Numbered from the stretch's first letter, positions 1-8,311 are shown. The stretch: DNA of 64,000 bases from JBFWUM01 sp050247255 (GCA_050247255.1 JBFWUM010000013.1:21180-85179), one strand, 5' to 3'. Program-made: numbers and translations. Notes: a model not told the origin generated them from the sequence alone.

Positions 1-2
1 TC

Positions 3-1100
3 GCCTTCTCGTTGCTGGCCCTCGAACGGCTGGACGCGTGGCTCGCCACGCCGACGAGGGGCCGATTGGTCTGGTGCGCCGTCGCCATCGCCATGGCCTG
101 CCAGACCCGGTACACCGGCCTTGCGCTGCTGGCGGCTGTGGTCATCGTCGTGATGGCGGCTGGACCCGGATCGCCCGCGTCTCGACTGTCGGCCGGCGTG
201 ACGCTGCTGACGGTCTCGGGCGCGCCGCTATTGCTCTGGATCGTGCGCAATGCGGCTGTCACGGGAACCTTCTTCGGCCCCCGCTTCGACACCGAGTACA
301 CGGTGTTCGCGGCTCTCACCGACACGGGCCAGCAGCTGCTTGGCTGGTTCCTCCCATGGCGCGTGGCGACGTTGCCGCTGTTGCCGCCCGCGCTCGCGGC
401 GGGCCTCGCGGGCGCGGCCGCAGGCGCTGTGCTGTGGCGGCGGCCATCTGCGGCAGCCGTCTGCCTGACGTTCGCCGGGACTTACCTGGCCTTGCTGCTG
501 TTCTCGGTGACGCACATGCAGCTGGATGTCGTCGGTGACCGCATGCTCGTCCCGGTGTTCGCACCGCTGGTCGCCGGAGGCGCGCTCGTGATGCGGTCCG
601 CCTGGCGCAGATGGCCTCGAACGAGGATGGCGATCGCGATGACTGGACTCGCCCTGGTCGCGGTGATGGCCACACGGACGCAGGCGGTGGTCAACGCGGC
701 CTGGACCGGCGGCCCGGGCGCTCCGGCCCACACCAACTACAACGCCCCGCGTTGGGCACACTCGACGACGCTTGCCCGATTGCGGAAACATCCGCCGGCC
801 GGCCTCGTGTTCTCGAGCAGCCCGGCCGCACTGTATCTCCATGCCGGGCTCGACTCGCGGCCCATGCCTCGCAAGCACGCGCGGCGCTCACCGGGCGTGC
901 CGATGGACGACCTGGATGCCATCGACGGGGAACTGGCGGCGGCGGGGGGCGCGTTCCTGGTGATCCTGGACGGAGACGTCCCCACGCACGCGTTCACGCT
1001 CGATGAGCTGTCGTCGCGGTTTGCCGTCCATCCCGTCTGGCGGGCCGCGGACGGTGCCGTGTACCTGCTCGCGCGTCCGACGGCCGAATACGCCGACTGA
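3..1100 (+). CDS. C-terminal part of a multi-pass membrane glycosyltransferase-like protein (partial)
   Basis: The frame is already open at the first bases, so the gene begins upstream of the window. Roughly the first 225 visible residues contain about six hydrophobic segments separated by short basic loops. A WIVRN stretch follows one helix, as is common in dolichyl-phosphate-mannose-type (GT39/PMT_2) transferases. The last ~140 residues are hydrophilic and should lie outside the membrane. The N-terminal acidic catalytic loop that would prove the family is missing from the window, so the call rests on topology and on the similar layout of the complete gene at 13793-15259. It could equally be an unrelated polytopic protein. 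An assembly gap follows, so its relation to the ccm operon cannot be judged. Confidence 0.5.
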   Translation, partial: AFSLLALERLDAWLATPTRGRLVWCAVAIAMACQTRYTGLALLAAVVIVVMAAGPGSPASRLSAGVTLLTVSGAPLLLWIVRNAAVTGTFFGPRFDTEYTVFAALTDTGQQLLGWFLPWRVATLPLLPPALAAGLAGAAAGAVLWRRPSAAAVCLTFAGTYLALLLFSVTHMQLDVVGDRMLVPVFAPLVAGGALVMRSAWRRWPRTRMAIAMTGLALVAVMATRTQAVVNAAWTGGPGAPAHTNYNAPRWAHSTTLARLRKHPPAGLVFSSSPAALYLHAGLDSRPMPRKHARRSPGVPMDDLDAIDGELAAAGGAFLVILDGDVPTHAFTLDELSSRFAVHPVWRAADGAVYLLARPTAEYAD

Positions 1101-1157
1101 AAGCCTCGTTCGCGCTTCGTAAGCGCCTCCGGGGGCGATCCCCCGGGATTACGGGCG

Positions 1158-1257
1158 NNNNNNNNNNNNNNNNNNNNNNNNNNNNNNNNNNNNNNNNNNN
1201 NNNNNNNNNNNNNNNNNNNNNNNNNNNNNNNNNNNNNNNNNNNNNNNNNNNNNNNNN
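1158..1257. other. Assembly gap (100 N)
   Basis: Exactly 100 N, the usual placeholder for a gap of unknown size. The left flank (1101-1157) is G+C-rich with short palindromes (CGCTTCGTAAGCG; CCGGGGG-CGAT-CCCCCGG). The right flank starts inside ccmE, so at least the N-terminal half of CcmE is missing. Confidence 0.98.
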
Positions 1258-1440
1258 GTCGTGCGCGCCTACTACACCGGCATCGTGCCTGACACGTTCC
1301 AGGACGAAGCGGAGGTCGTCATGAAAGGACGCCTGCAGCCGGACGGCACCTTCCACGTGGACGAAGACGGCATCATGGCCAAGTGCCCGTCTAAGTACGA
1401 GGCGCAGCAGACCCTTCCCGCTACCACCGGGGCCGAATAA
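1258..1440 (+). CDS. ccmE: Cytochrome c maturation heme chaperone CcmE, C-terminal fragment, CxxxY type
   Basis: Sixty codons are visible between the gap and the TAA at 1438. CcmE takes heme from CcmC in the periplasm, holds it covalently and passes it to CcmF. The fragment has the OB-fold end (VRAYYTGIVPDTFQDEAEVV) and then the heme-attachment site. Most proteobacterial CcmE have HxxxY there; this one reads AKCPSKYE, giving Cys at 1384-1386 and Tyr at 1396-1398. The Cys variant is known from archaea and some bacteria such as Desulfovibrio. The stop abuts the GTG of the next gene, so the two are translationally linked. The N-terminal anchor is lost in the gap. Confidence 0.85.
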   Translation, partial: VVRAYYTGIVPDTFQDEAEVVMKGRLQPDGTFHVDEDGIMAKCPSKYEAQQTLPATTGAE

Positions 1441-3906
1441 GTGGCCTCGCTCGGGTACTACCTGCTGCTGGCGGCGTTCGTCGTCGCAGCGTATGCCGCG
1501 GCCATGTCCGTGGCGGGTGCCCGCCGCCGGTCGCGCCGGCTGGTTGAAAGCGGGATCGGCGCCTTCTACCTGCTGGCCGCCATCATGGCGGCCGCGTCCG
1601 CCGTCATCGTCTACGCCTTCGTCACCAACGACTACAGCATCGTCTACGTGTCGCGCTATTCCGACGCGGTGACGCCGCTGTTCTACAAGATCACGTCGTA
1701 CTGGGGCGGCCTCGACGGCTCGATCATGTTCTGGGTGACGCTGCTGTCGTTCTTCGGCAGCGCGGCGGTCTACGTGAACCGCGAGCGCCATCGCGAGCTG
1801 ATTCCCTACGTCGTCGCCACCATCTCGGTCGTGCAGCTGTTCTTCCTGATGCTGATGGTGGTGCACAACAACCCCTTCAGCACCTACCTCACGAACACGC
1901 CGGCCGATGGCCAGGGGCTGAACCCGCTGCTCCAGAACTTCTACATGGTGATCCACCCGCCGACGATGTATCTCGGCTTCGTCGGGTTCACCATCCCGTT
2001 CGCCTTCTGCATGGCGGCGCTGATCACCGGCTACCTGGACGACTCGTGGCTGCGGGCGGTCCGCCGCTGGACGATGTTCGCCTGGCTGTTCCTGACCATC
2101 GGCCTGATGCTCGGGATGATCTGGGCTTACGAGGAGCTTGGCTGGGGCGGCTACTGGGGCTGGGACCCGGTCGAGAACGCCGGCCTGCTGCCGTGGTTCA
2201 CGGCGACCGCGTTCATCCACTCGGTGATGGTCCAGGAGCGGCGCGGCATGCTCCGCGTCTGGAACGTCACGCTGGTCATCCTGACGTTCTTCCTGACCAT
2301 CTTCGGCACGTTCCTGACGCGGTCGGGTGTCGTGCAGTCGGTGCACGCCTTCGGCGAAGACCCCGAGATGGCGCGCCTCTTCACGATGTTCATGTCGACC
2401 ATCCTGGTGGTCGGCTTCGGGTTCGTGTTCTACCGGCTGCCGCTGCTGAAGGCGCGTAACGAGCTCGACTCGTGGATGTCGCGCGAAGCGGCGTTCCTCG
2501 CCAATAACTGGATCCTCGTCTTCGGCGCGATGTTCGTGCTGTTCGCGACGATGTTCCCGACGCTGAGCGAGGCGGTGACCGGCGAGCGGCTGACGGTCGG
2601 CCCGCCGTTCTTCAACAAGTGGATGCTGCCGGTCGGGCTGATCCTGCTCGGCCTCACCGGCGTCGGCCCGCTGCTGGCGTGGCGGAAGTCGACGCTGATC
2701 AACCTGCGCGATCAGTTCCTGGTGCCGGTCCTCTCGGGCCTCGCGGCGGGCGGACTTGTCGTCTCGCTTGGCGTGCGCGTCTGGACCTCGGGGATCTGCT
2801 GGGCGCTCTGCGGCTTCGTCGCCGGGACCATTACGCAGGAGTTCTGGCGCGGCGCGCGCGTGCGCCAGCACGCCACCGGGACCGACCTGTTCACGGCGCT
2901 GGTCGGCCTGGTCGGCCGCAACAAGCGCCGCTACGGCGGCTACATCGTCCACGTCGGCGTGGTGCTGATCTTCCTCGGCTTCGCCGGTGAAGGGCTGAAG
3001 CAGGACGAAGAGGCGCAGCTGCGGCCCGGCCAGCAGGTGGTGGTCGGCGACTTCACGGTTCGGCTCGACGACCTGCGGCTGACCGACGATGGCCAGAAGC
3101 AGATGGTGACGGCGCACATGACCGTGCTGCGCGACGGCGAGGACATCGGCAAGGTCTACCCGTCGAAGTGGTATTTCCGGAAGCACGAGTCGCAGCCGAC
3201 CACCGAGGTCGCCATCCGCCGCGGCTTCGGCGAGGATCTCTACGTCGTCATGCCGGCCTTCGAGCTGGAATCCAAGTCGGCGAGCGTGGCCGTGCACGTG
3301 AACCCGCTGGTCAACTGGATCTGGGTGGGCTTCGGGCTGCTGGCCATCGGTACCGGTATCGCGTTGCTGCCGGAAACGGTGTTCGCCTTCGCCACCGCGA
3401 AGATTCCCGCCGGGGCTGCGACCACTGGCGCGCTGCTCCTGGCGCTGCTGCTGGCGCCCGGCATGACGTGGGCGCAGACCGGCGAGACGGTGCAGGCCGT
3501 TCAGCGCAGCGAGCTCCGGCGGCGGCTCGAGAGCGAGATCAAGTGCATGTGCGGCTGCAATGCGCCGATGGGGACGTGCCCGATGCGGCCGAACTGCCCG
3601 CACTACGACGAGCAGGCCGAGATGCTCGACCGACTGATCTCTGAGGGCAAGGATTACGACGCGATCAAGGCGGCGTTCATCGAGGCACACGGCGGACAGC
3701 ACGTCCTCGCCGCACCGCTCGACGAAGGGTTCAACCGCCTCGCGTGGGCCTTTCCGTACGCCGTGGCGGTCGTCGGCCTCGGGGGCATCGTCTTCGCCGC
3801 CCGCCGCTGGTCGCACCACGACGAGGCGCCGGCGACTGCCGACCCCGATCTCGACCCGACGCTGAACGCGCGCCTGGACGATGAGCTCCGAAACCTCGAC
3901 GAGTAG
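1441..3906 (+). CDS. ccmF: Fused heme lyase CcmF-CcmH
   Basis: 821 aa, about 150 longer than ordinary CcmF. Residues 1-~665 are CcmF: many membrane helices, the conserved HPPTMYLGFVG segment, the tryptophan-rich WWD heme-handling region (GWGGYWGWDPVENAGLLPW) followed by FIHS, and a late periplasmic domain. After a hydrophobic stretch ending MTWAQ (~680), residues ~690-775 form a CcmH/NrfF-like periplasmic domain with a final membrane helix. CcmH normally has LRCxxC; here the site is K-C702-M-C704-G-C706, with more cysteines at 713 and 719, so no CxxC pair exists. The fusion puts thiol handling and heme ligation in one chain. GTG start follows the ccmE stop directly; the 3' end overlaps the next gene by 26 nt. 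Confidence 0.92.
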   Translation: MASLGYYLLLAAFVVAAYAAAMSVAGARRRSRRLVESGIGAFYLLAAIMAAASAVIVYAFVTNDYSIVYVSRYSDAVTPLFYKITSYWGGLDGSIMFWVTLLSFFGSAAVYVNRERHRELIPYVVATISVVQLFFLMLMVVHNNPFSTYLTNTPADGQGLNPLLQNFYMVIHPPTMYLGFVGFTIPFAFCMAALITGYLDDSWLRAVRRWTMFAWLFLTIGLMLGMIWAYEELGWGGYWGWDPVENAGLLPWFTATAFIHSVMVQERRGMLRVWNVTLVILTFFLTIFGTFLTRSGVVQSVHAFGEDPEMARLFTMFMSTILVVGFGFVFYRLPLLKARNELDSWMSREAAFLANNWILVFGAMFVLFATMFPTLSEAVTGERLTVGPPFFNKWMLPVGLILLGLTGVGPLLAWRKSTLINLRDQFLVPVLSGLAAGGLVVSLGVRVWTSGICWALCGFVAGTITQEFWRGARVRQHATGTDLFTALVGLVGRNKRRYGGYIVHVGVVLIFLGFAGEGLKQDEEAQLRPGQQVVVGDFTVRLDDLRLTDDGQKQMVTAHMTVLRDGEDIGKVYPSKWYFRKHESQPTTEVAIRRGFGEDLYVVMPAFELESKSASVAVHVNPLVNWIWVGFGLLAIGTGIALLPETVFAFATAKIPAGAATTGALLLALLLAPGMTWAQTGETVQAVQRSELRRRLESEIKCMCGCNAPMGTCPMRPNCPHYDEQAEMLDRLISEGKDYDAIKAAFIEAHGGQHVLAAPLDEGFNRLAWAFPYAVAVVGLGGIVFAARRWSHHDEAPATADPDLDPTLNARLDDELRNLDE

Positions 3907-4447
3907 CGGCGACTCGCTGCAACCCTGGCAGTTCTTCACGCTGGCGGGGCTGATCGGTGCGACTATCGTCGTCTTCATCTCGCGCGGCCACACGCCGGCG
4001 GGCATTGTTCTCCTCAGCCTGGTCATCTTCGCCGCCGCGGCGGTCGGTATTGCCGCCTGGCGCGCCTTTGCGCCGTTTGCCGGGAAGCTCGACATCGACG
4101 GCCCGCCGATGCTGGTCGGCCGCACCCGGGCGGCGCTCGAACGCGAGAAGTCGCTGGTGCTGCGCACCATCAAGGAGCTGGAGTTCGACCGGGCGATGGG
4201 GAAGGTGTCGGAGAAGGACTTCGCCGACATGAGCGCGCGCCTGCGCGCCCGAGCCGCCCGCCTGATCCGCCAGCTCGACGCCGGGGCGAGCTACCGGGAT
4301 CAGATCAAGCAGGAGATCGAAACCCGTGTCGGCCGGGCGGCGACGTCGAAACCGACGACGATCGAATGCCCGCATTGCGGGACAACCAACGACTCCGACG
4401 CCAAGTTCTGCAAGAGCTGCGGCGCGTCGCTGGAGGCGACGGAATGA
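3881..4447 (+). CDS. CcmI-like membrane protein with C-terminal zinc ribbon
   Basis: 188 aa. Two hydrophobic segments lie at about residues 18-60, then a charged helical region (REKSLVLRTIKELEFDRAMG, about 87-106) that closely resembles the cytosolic part of CcmI-type proteins. The C-terminus is a zinc ribbon, CPHCG-x9-CKSCG. CcmI in System I helps apocytochrome presentation, but the large TPR domain of proteobacterial CcmI is absent, so the role here is inferred from position in the operon. The start overlaps the end of ccmF-ccmH and the stop overlaps the next start as ATGA, implying one transcript with coupled translation. Confidence 0.7.
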   Translation: MSSETSTSSGDSLQPWQFFTLAGLIGATIVVFISRGHTPAGIVLLSLVIFAAAAVGIAAWRAFAPFAGKLDIDGPPMLVGRTRAALEREKSLVLRTIKELEFDRAMGKVSEKDFADMSARLRARAARLIRQLDAGASYRDQIKQEIETRVGRAATSKPTTIECPHCGTTNDSDAKFCKSCGASLEATE

Positions 4448-5640
4448 GCGGCATCCGGTGCCTTGTGCGTTGGGCCTTGTGCCTTGGGCTTTGTGCCTTG
4501 GGCCTTGTTCCGAGTGCGTACGCCCAGATGCCGGACCCGGCGCAGATGCACGGGCTGGCGATTCCGGCGTCTGAACTTGCCGACGGCACCGTGACCGTCC
4601 GCGTCGTTCGCCAGGAACTGGCCAACAACATCGTCGGGCAGGACGTCAGCCTGACCTCCGAGGGGCGCACGCGCACGGTGCAGACCGACGACCAGGGGCG
4701 CGCGGAGTTCACCAACCTCCCGCAGGGCACCCAGGGGACCGCGCAGGCGGTCGTCGACGGCGAGACGCTGACGTCGCAGCCATTCACTATTCCGACGCAA
4801 GGCGGCCTCCGCGTCATCCTGGTGGCAGGGTTGAACCAGGCCGCCGCCGCCACCGAAGCCGCCAATCTCCCGATCGAGAAAGGGGAGGTCCGTGTTGGGC
4901 CCAACTCGCGCATCGTCGCCGAGTTCCAGGACGACACGCTCAACGTCTTCTACCTGATCGACATCATCAACGACTCGCAGGCGCGCGTCGACATCGGCGG
5001 GCCGTTCGCGTTCGAGCTGCCGAGCGGCGCCGGCGGCGCGGGCAACATGCAGGGGTCGTCGCCGCAGGTGACGATCGACGGCGATCTCGTGACCGTGACC
5101 GGGCCGTTCAACCCGGGCACGACGCCAGTGCAGGTCGGGTTCCAGTTGCGCAACGCCGGATCCGACTACACGCTGGAGCAGACGTTTCCGATCACGCTGC
5201 AGCAGGTGACGGTGGCCGTGCAGAAGATCGGCGCCCTGTCGATGACGTCGACCAACTTTTCGCAGACCGGCGAGATTCGGGCCGACAACGGCGTGCCGTT
5301 CATCATGGCCACGGGGCCGTCGCTGCCGGCCAACACACCATTGGTCGTCGAGATCACCGGCATCCCGGCGCACAGCCAGGTGCCGATGTACGTGACGCTC
5401 GTGCTCGCCGGCGCCATCGCCGTCGCCGGCATCGTGCTCGCCGTCGGGCGCGGCCAGGCGGAGAAGGACGCGCGGCAGCGGCTGATTGCGCGCCGCGACA
5501 CGCTGCTCGGCGAGCTGGCCCAGCTCGAGGAGCGCCGCCGCGGCGGCTCCGAAACGCTCCGCCAGTCGTCGCGGCGCAATCGCATCCTCGGCGAGCTCGA
5601 GCAGATCTACGGCGAGTTGGACGAATCCAACGCCGCGTGA
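4444..5640 (+). CDS. Secreted, C-terminally anchored Ig-like/carboxypeptidase-regulatory-like protein of the ccm operon
   Basis: 398 aa from the ATG overlapping the previous TGA. A signal peptide (residues ~1-28, cleaving after AYAQ) leads into an extracellular part. Its first ~100 residues look like a carboxypeptidase-regulatory beta-sandwich (TVRVVRQELANNIVGQDVSL, then GRTRTVQTDDQGRAEFTNLP). A second beta-rich region follows. Near residue 315 comes a membrane helix (YVTLVLAGAIAVAGIVLAV) and then a cytosolic coiled-coil-like tail (ARRDTLLGELAQLEERRRGG). The function is unknown. Position between CcmI-like and CcmA suggests a lineage-specific accessory of cytochrome maturation. The signal-peptide core is encoded by a low-complexity near-heptameric repeat, described in the findings. 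Confidence 0.6.
   Translation: MSGIRCLVRWALCLGLCALGLVPSAYAQMPDPAQMHGLAIPASELADGTVTVRVVRQELANNIVGQDVSLTSEGRTRTVQTDDQGRAEFTNLPQGTQGTAQAVVDGETLTSQPFTIPTQGGLRVILVAGLNQAAAATEAANLPIEKGEVRVGPNSRIVAEFQDDTLNVFYLIDIINDSQARVDIGGPFAFELPSGAGGAGNMQGSSPQVTIDGDLVTVTGPFNPGTTPVQVGFQLRNAGSDYTLEQTFPITLQQVTVAVQKIGALSMTSTNFSQTGEIRADNGVPFIMATGPSLPANTPLVVEITGIPAHSQVPMYVTLVLAGAIAVAGIVLAVGRGQAEKDARQRLIARRDTLLGELAQLEERRRGGSETLRQSSRRNRILGELEQIYGELDESNAA
4462..4510 (+). repeat. Near-heptameric CCTTGTG/CCTTGGG repeat inside a signal-peptide coding region
   Basis: The DNA repeats TTGTGCCTTGGGCC-like units about three times with small changes. In frame it encodes the Leu/Ala/Cys-rich hydrophobic core of the secretory signal of the 4444-5640 protein. 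Similar periodic low-complexity DNA occurs between genes elsewhere in the window. Confidence 0.6.
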
Positions 5641-6353
5641 TTTCAGCCCTCGACTTCGACACGCTCTCGGTCGACAACCTGTCCCGGCATTACGGCCGCC
5701 GCCGCGCGCTGTCCCGCGTGAGCTTTACGGCGCCGCGCGGCACCGTCACCGGGCTCCTGGGGCCGAACGGAGCGGGGAAGTCGACCATGCTTGGCGTGCT
5801 CGCCACGCTGCAGCGGCCGACCTCGGGGCAGGTGCGTTACGGCAGCTACGCGGCTGCCGAACACGGGGCCGCGCTCCGTGCCTCGATCGGCGTGCTCGGC
5901 CACGACCTGTTCCTTTATCCAGAGCTGACGGCCTGCGAGAACCTCGAATTCTTTGCCGGCCTGTCGAACGTGGCCGATCCGGCATCGGCCGCAGCGGCCG
6001 CGCTCGAACGCGCCGGATTGGCCGACCGGGCTGACGACCTGGTGTCCAGCTTCTCGCGCGGCATGCGGCAGCGCACCGCCCTCGAACGCGCGCTGATTCA
6101 TGGCCCGCGGCTCGTGCTGCTCGACGAGCCGTTTACCGGCCTCGACGATGCCTCCACGGGGATGCTCGTCTCGCGCCTGCGCGCCCTTCGCGACGAGGGG
6201 GCCATCATCATCCTGGCGACGCACGACCTCGACCTGGCAGAGGGGCTTCTCGACCACGCGGTCTTCCTGCGCGACGGGCGGATCGTCGAGTCGCTGGCAC
6301 GGCCCGACACGCTGCGTGCCCGGTATCGCGACCTGATGACGAGGGGGCGGTAA
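5637..6353 (+). CDS. ccmA: Heme exporter ATP-binding protein CcmA
   Basis: 238 aa ABC-type ATPase. Walker A is GPNGAGKS (42-49), the signature is a diverged SSFSRGMRQR, Walker B is LVLLDEPF and the switch histidine is in ATHD. With CcmB and CcmC it forms the CcmABCD complex that releases holo-CcmE from CcmC using ATP. GTG start overlaps the upstream TGA (GTGA) and ccmB begins right after its stop. A generic ABC ATPase is the alternative, but the ccmB and ccmC neighbours settle it. Confidence 0.92.
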   Translation: MISALDFDTLSVDNLSRHYGRRRALSRVSFTAPRGTVTGLLGPNGAGKSTMLGVLATLQRPTSGQVRYGSYAAAEHGAALRASIGVLGHDLFLYPELTACENLEFFAGLSNVADPASAAAAALERAGLADRADDLVSSFSRGMRQRTALERALIHGPRLVLLDEPFTGLDDASTGMLVSRLRALRDEGAIIILATHDLDLAEGLLDHAVFLRDGRIVESLARPDTLRARYRDLMTRGR

Positions 6354-7031
6354 GTGTTCGCGCACACCGCCTGGCGAGTCCTGCGGAAGGACCTGACGGT
6401 GGAGGTCCGCAGCCTCGAGATCGTCCTGACGACGCTGTTCTTCGCGGTCTCGACCGTGATGGTCTTCTCGTTCGCGCTGGTCCGCGAGGGACGCCCGCCG
6501 GAAGACGGGGCGGCGGGGATCCTGTGGATTGCCATCGCCTTCGCAGGCACCCTGGCGCTCGGGCGGACATTCGAGCGCGAGCGGCAGTCGGAGACGCTGC
6601 GCGCGCTGCTGCTGGCGCCGGCGCCGCGACCGGCCATCTACGTCGGCAAGCTCCTCGGGATCATCGTGCTCCTGCTCGGCACGACCGTTCTGTTCCTGCC
6701 GTTGATCGCCTACCTGTTCCAGGCGCCGCTGTTCGCGCATCCGCTCTGGCTGGCAGGCATCCTGGTAGCCGGCGTCACTGGCTTCTCGGCGGTCGGCACG
6801 CTCTTCGCCGCCATGCTCGTGCGCAGCCGCAGCCGCGACGTGCTGCTGCCGGTGCTGTTGTATCCGATCACCGTTCCGGTCATCATTGCCGGGGTTCGCG
6901 CGACCGCGCTGCTGCTGCAGCCGGAACTCGACCAGGCCATGCTGCAATTCTGGCTGGCGCTGCTCGTCGCGTTCGACGTCGTGTTCGTGACGCTGTCGCT
7001 CTGGACATTTGAGCCGTTGATGACAGATTGA
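6354..7031 (+). CDS. ccmB: Heme exporter membrane subunit CcmB
   Basis: 225 aa with six hydrophobic segments, the usual length and topology of CcmB. Characteristic parts are the N-terminal cytosolic stretch (AWRVLRKDLTVEVRSLEI), the F-E-R-E-R segment after the second helix and the P-x-x-x-P-x-I-I-A-G helix near residue 180. It is the permease partner of CcmA. GTG start directly follows the ccmA stop TAA, so the two are coupled. Confidence 0.93.
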   Translation: MFAHTAWRVLRKDLTVEVRSLEIVLTTLFFAVSTVMVFSFALVREGRPPEDGAAGILWIAIAFAGTLALGRTFERERQSETLRALLLAPAPRPAIYVGKLLGIIVLLLGTTVLFLPLIAYLFQAPLFAHPLWLAGILVAGVTGFSAVGTLFAAMLVRSRSRDVLLPVLLYPITVPVIIAGVRATALLLQPELDQAMLQFWLALLVAFDVVFVTLSLWTFEPLMTD

Positions 7032-7042
7032 GTACCAAGCGT

Positions 7043-7090
7043 GTCGTTCCTGCTTCCGAGTTCCGGCTTCCGGGTTCGTGTTCACGTTCG
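7043..7090 (+). repeat. Single arm of the CTTCC-rich/GTTCGTGTTC repeat family
   Basis: About 48 bp reading GTCGTTCCTGCTTCCGAG, then CGGCTTCCGGGTTCGTGTTC and CGTTCG. It matches the left arm of the inverted pair at 18816-18974 with scattered differences. It lies in the 131-bp space between ccmB and ccmC. A partial opposite arm may be the CAACTCGGAAGCC at about 7128-7140. Confidence 0.65.
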
Positions 7091-7162
7091 ACTTCGGCAC
7101 GCAGAGGGGCCGGGATAGCCACAGGTAACAACTCGGAAGCCTGAACTGCCAGGATAAGCCGT

Positions 7163-7819
7163 ATGCCTAAATGGTTCACCCCCGCGGCCCTCGTCTGCGC
7201 CCTGATGTTCGCCGCCTCGCCCTTCGTGATCGCGAGCGCGCCGTACGAGTCGACGATGGGGCTGGTGCAGAAGATCTTCTACTACCACATGCCGTCGGCG
7301 TGGATGTTCCTCATCGCCGCGGTCACCTGCGGGGTGGCGAGCGCGCGGTATCTCTTCGGCGGATCGCCGAAGCAGGATCGCATTGCCTGGGCCGCTGCCG
7401 AGATGACGTTCCTGTTCGGGGCGCTGGCGCTCGTCACCGGGCCGCTGTGGGCACGCAAGGCCTGGGGTGTCTGGTGGCAGTGGGACGTGCGGCTGACGGC
7501 CAGCCTCATGGGCTGGATGGTGTCGTGCGCGTACCTGCTGCTGCGGCAGTATGGCGGCCCCGGCTCCGACAAGCTGGCGGCGGGGCTGGCGCTCTTCGGT
7601 GCGGCCAACGTGCCGTTCATCTACATTTCGGTCAACTACTGGCGCACCGTCCATCCAACGACGAGCGTCGTGCCGACGCTGCCGTTCTCGATGGGCTTTC
7701 CGCTCTGGTTCTGCGTGCTGTCGTTCCTGCTGCTGTTGATCCTGCTGATGAAGATGCGGATCCGGCTCGAGGAGCAGCGCGCGCGGCTCGATACCCTGTA
7801 CCTTTCGCTGGATGAGTAG
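7163..7819 (+). CDS. ccmC: Heme handling protein CcmC
   Basis: 218 aa with six predicted helices. It carries the tryptophan-rich heme-binding segment (WGVWWQWDVRLTASL, about residues 95-109) and flanking conserved histidines in FYYHMPSAW and YWRTVHP. CcmC presents heme to CcmE at the periplasmic side of the membrane. It is the third ccmABC gene, but 131 bp from ccmB, so it may have its own promoter as well as read-through. The ATG at 7163 follows a GGATAAGCC stretch with a weak ribosome site. Confidence 0.93.
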   Translation: MPKWFTPAALVCALMFAASPFVIASAPYESTMGLVQKIFYYHMPSAWMFLIAAVTCGVASARYLFGGSPKQDRIAWAAAEMTFLFGALALVTGPLWARKAWGVWWQWDVRLTASLMGWMVSCAYLLLRQYGGPGSDKLAAGLALFGAANVPFIYISVNYWRTVHPTTSVVPTLPFSMGFPLWFCVLSFLLLLILLMKMRIRLEEQRARLDTLYLSLDE

Positions 7820-7822
7820 GTG

Positions 7823-8122
7823 ATGACGATCCTTCGACGCGTGCTCGCTCTCCTTCTACTGCTGACGACGATGGCCGTCAGCGCGCCGCTGCTCGCGCAG
7901 CAGCCGGCGCCGCAGATGCCCGAACAGCAGGATGAATTCATCCCGATCGACCAGCTGCCGCCGCAGGACCAGCTGCCGGCCGCGCCGCTCCTCATCGGCG
8001 CCTATGCCTTCGTGCTGGTGGCGCTGTTCCTCTATGTCTTTTCGGTGGCGAAGCGCCTGTCGACGGTGCAGCGCGAGGTCGAGCGGCTGGAGGGCGACCT
8101 GAAGCGGAGCGGCCGCGGCTGA
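7823..8122 (+). CDS. ccmD: CcmD-like small membrane protein
   Basis: 99 aa. An N-terminal hydrophobic segment ending LLAQQ looks like a signal peptide or anchor. A Pro/Gln-rich linker follows, then a membrane helix and a basic, coiled tail (YVFSVAKRLSTVQREVERLE) typical of CcmD-family proteins. CcmD stabilises the CcmABC complex and holo-CcmE release. Classic CcmD lacks the first hydrophobic segment, so this is an extended form. The ATG lies 3 nt after the ccmC stop; a GTG at 7820 is an alternative start. Confidence 0.75.
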   Translation: MTILRRVLALLLLLTTMAVSAPLLAQQPAPQMPEQQDEFIPIDQLPPQDQLPAAPLLIGAYAFVLVALFLYVFSVAKRLSTVQREVERLEGDLKRSGRG

Positions 8123-8280
8123 TGCCGACCGCCGCGCATTTCATCTACATTCCCGCGGTCCTGCTGGTCGGCATCGTCATCGGCTGGATCCTCGGATCCC
8201 GCGCCGCGGCAGATGCCTACGCGGCGCGCGCGCGGCGCGAGGCGGGGCGGAACGCTCCCAGGGGTAGCGACAGCCACTGA
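8122..8280 (+). CDS. 52-aa single-pass membrane peptide at the end of the ccm operon
   Basis: The ATG overlaps the stop of the ccmD-like gene (TGATG), which argues that this short frame is real. It encodes one membrane helix (FIYIPAVLLVGIVIGWILGS) and then a basic, Ala/Arg-rich tail. No family is recognised. The last ~14 codons overlap the left arm of a 45-bp inverted repeat (8267-8311), so its present C-terminus may have been created by insertion of that repeat. Confidence 0.55.
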   Translation: MPTAAHFIYIPAVLLVGIVIGWILGSRAAADAYAARARREAGRNAPRGSDSH

Positions 8281-8311
8281 TCACGGGCCACCGAGGCACC
8301 GAGACACCGAG
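8267..8311 (+). repeat. Left arm of a 45-bp inverted repeat (CCACCGAGGCACCGAG family)
   Basis: The arm starts GCGACAGCCACTGATCACGG and ends ACCGAGACACCGAG. Its reverse complement matches 8863-8907 at 44 of 45 positions. Together the arms bracket the 8345-8854 gene. The same family forms a hairpin without a gene at 12831-12935. Confidence 0.9.

Noticed and set aside
994..4230. Very long open frame on the minus strand (over 1000 codons) opposite ccmF
   Set aside because: It is a high-G+C shadow frame: Arg/His/Asp-rich, crosses the N gap, and lies antisense to a clear CcmF-CcmH protein.
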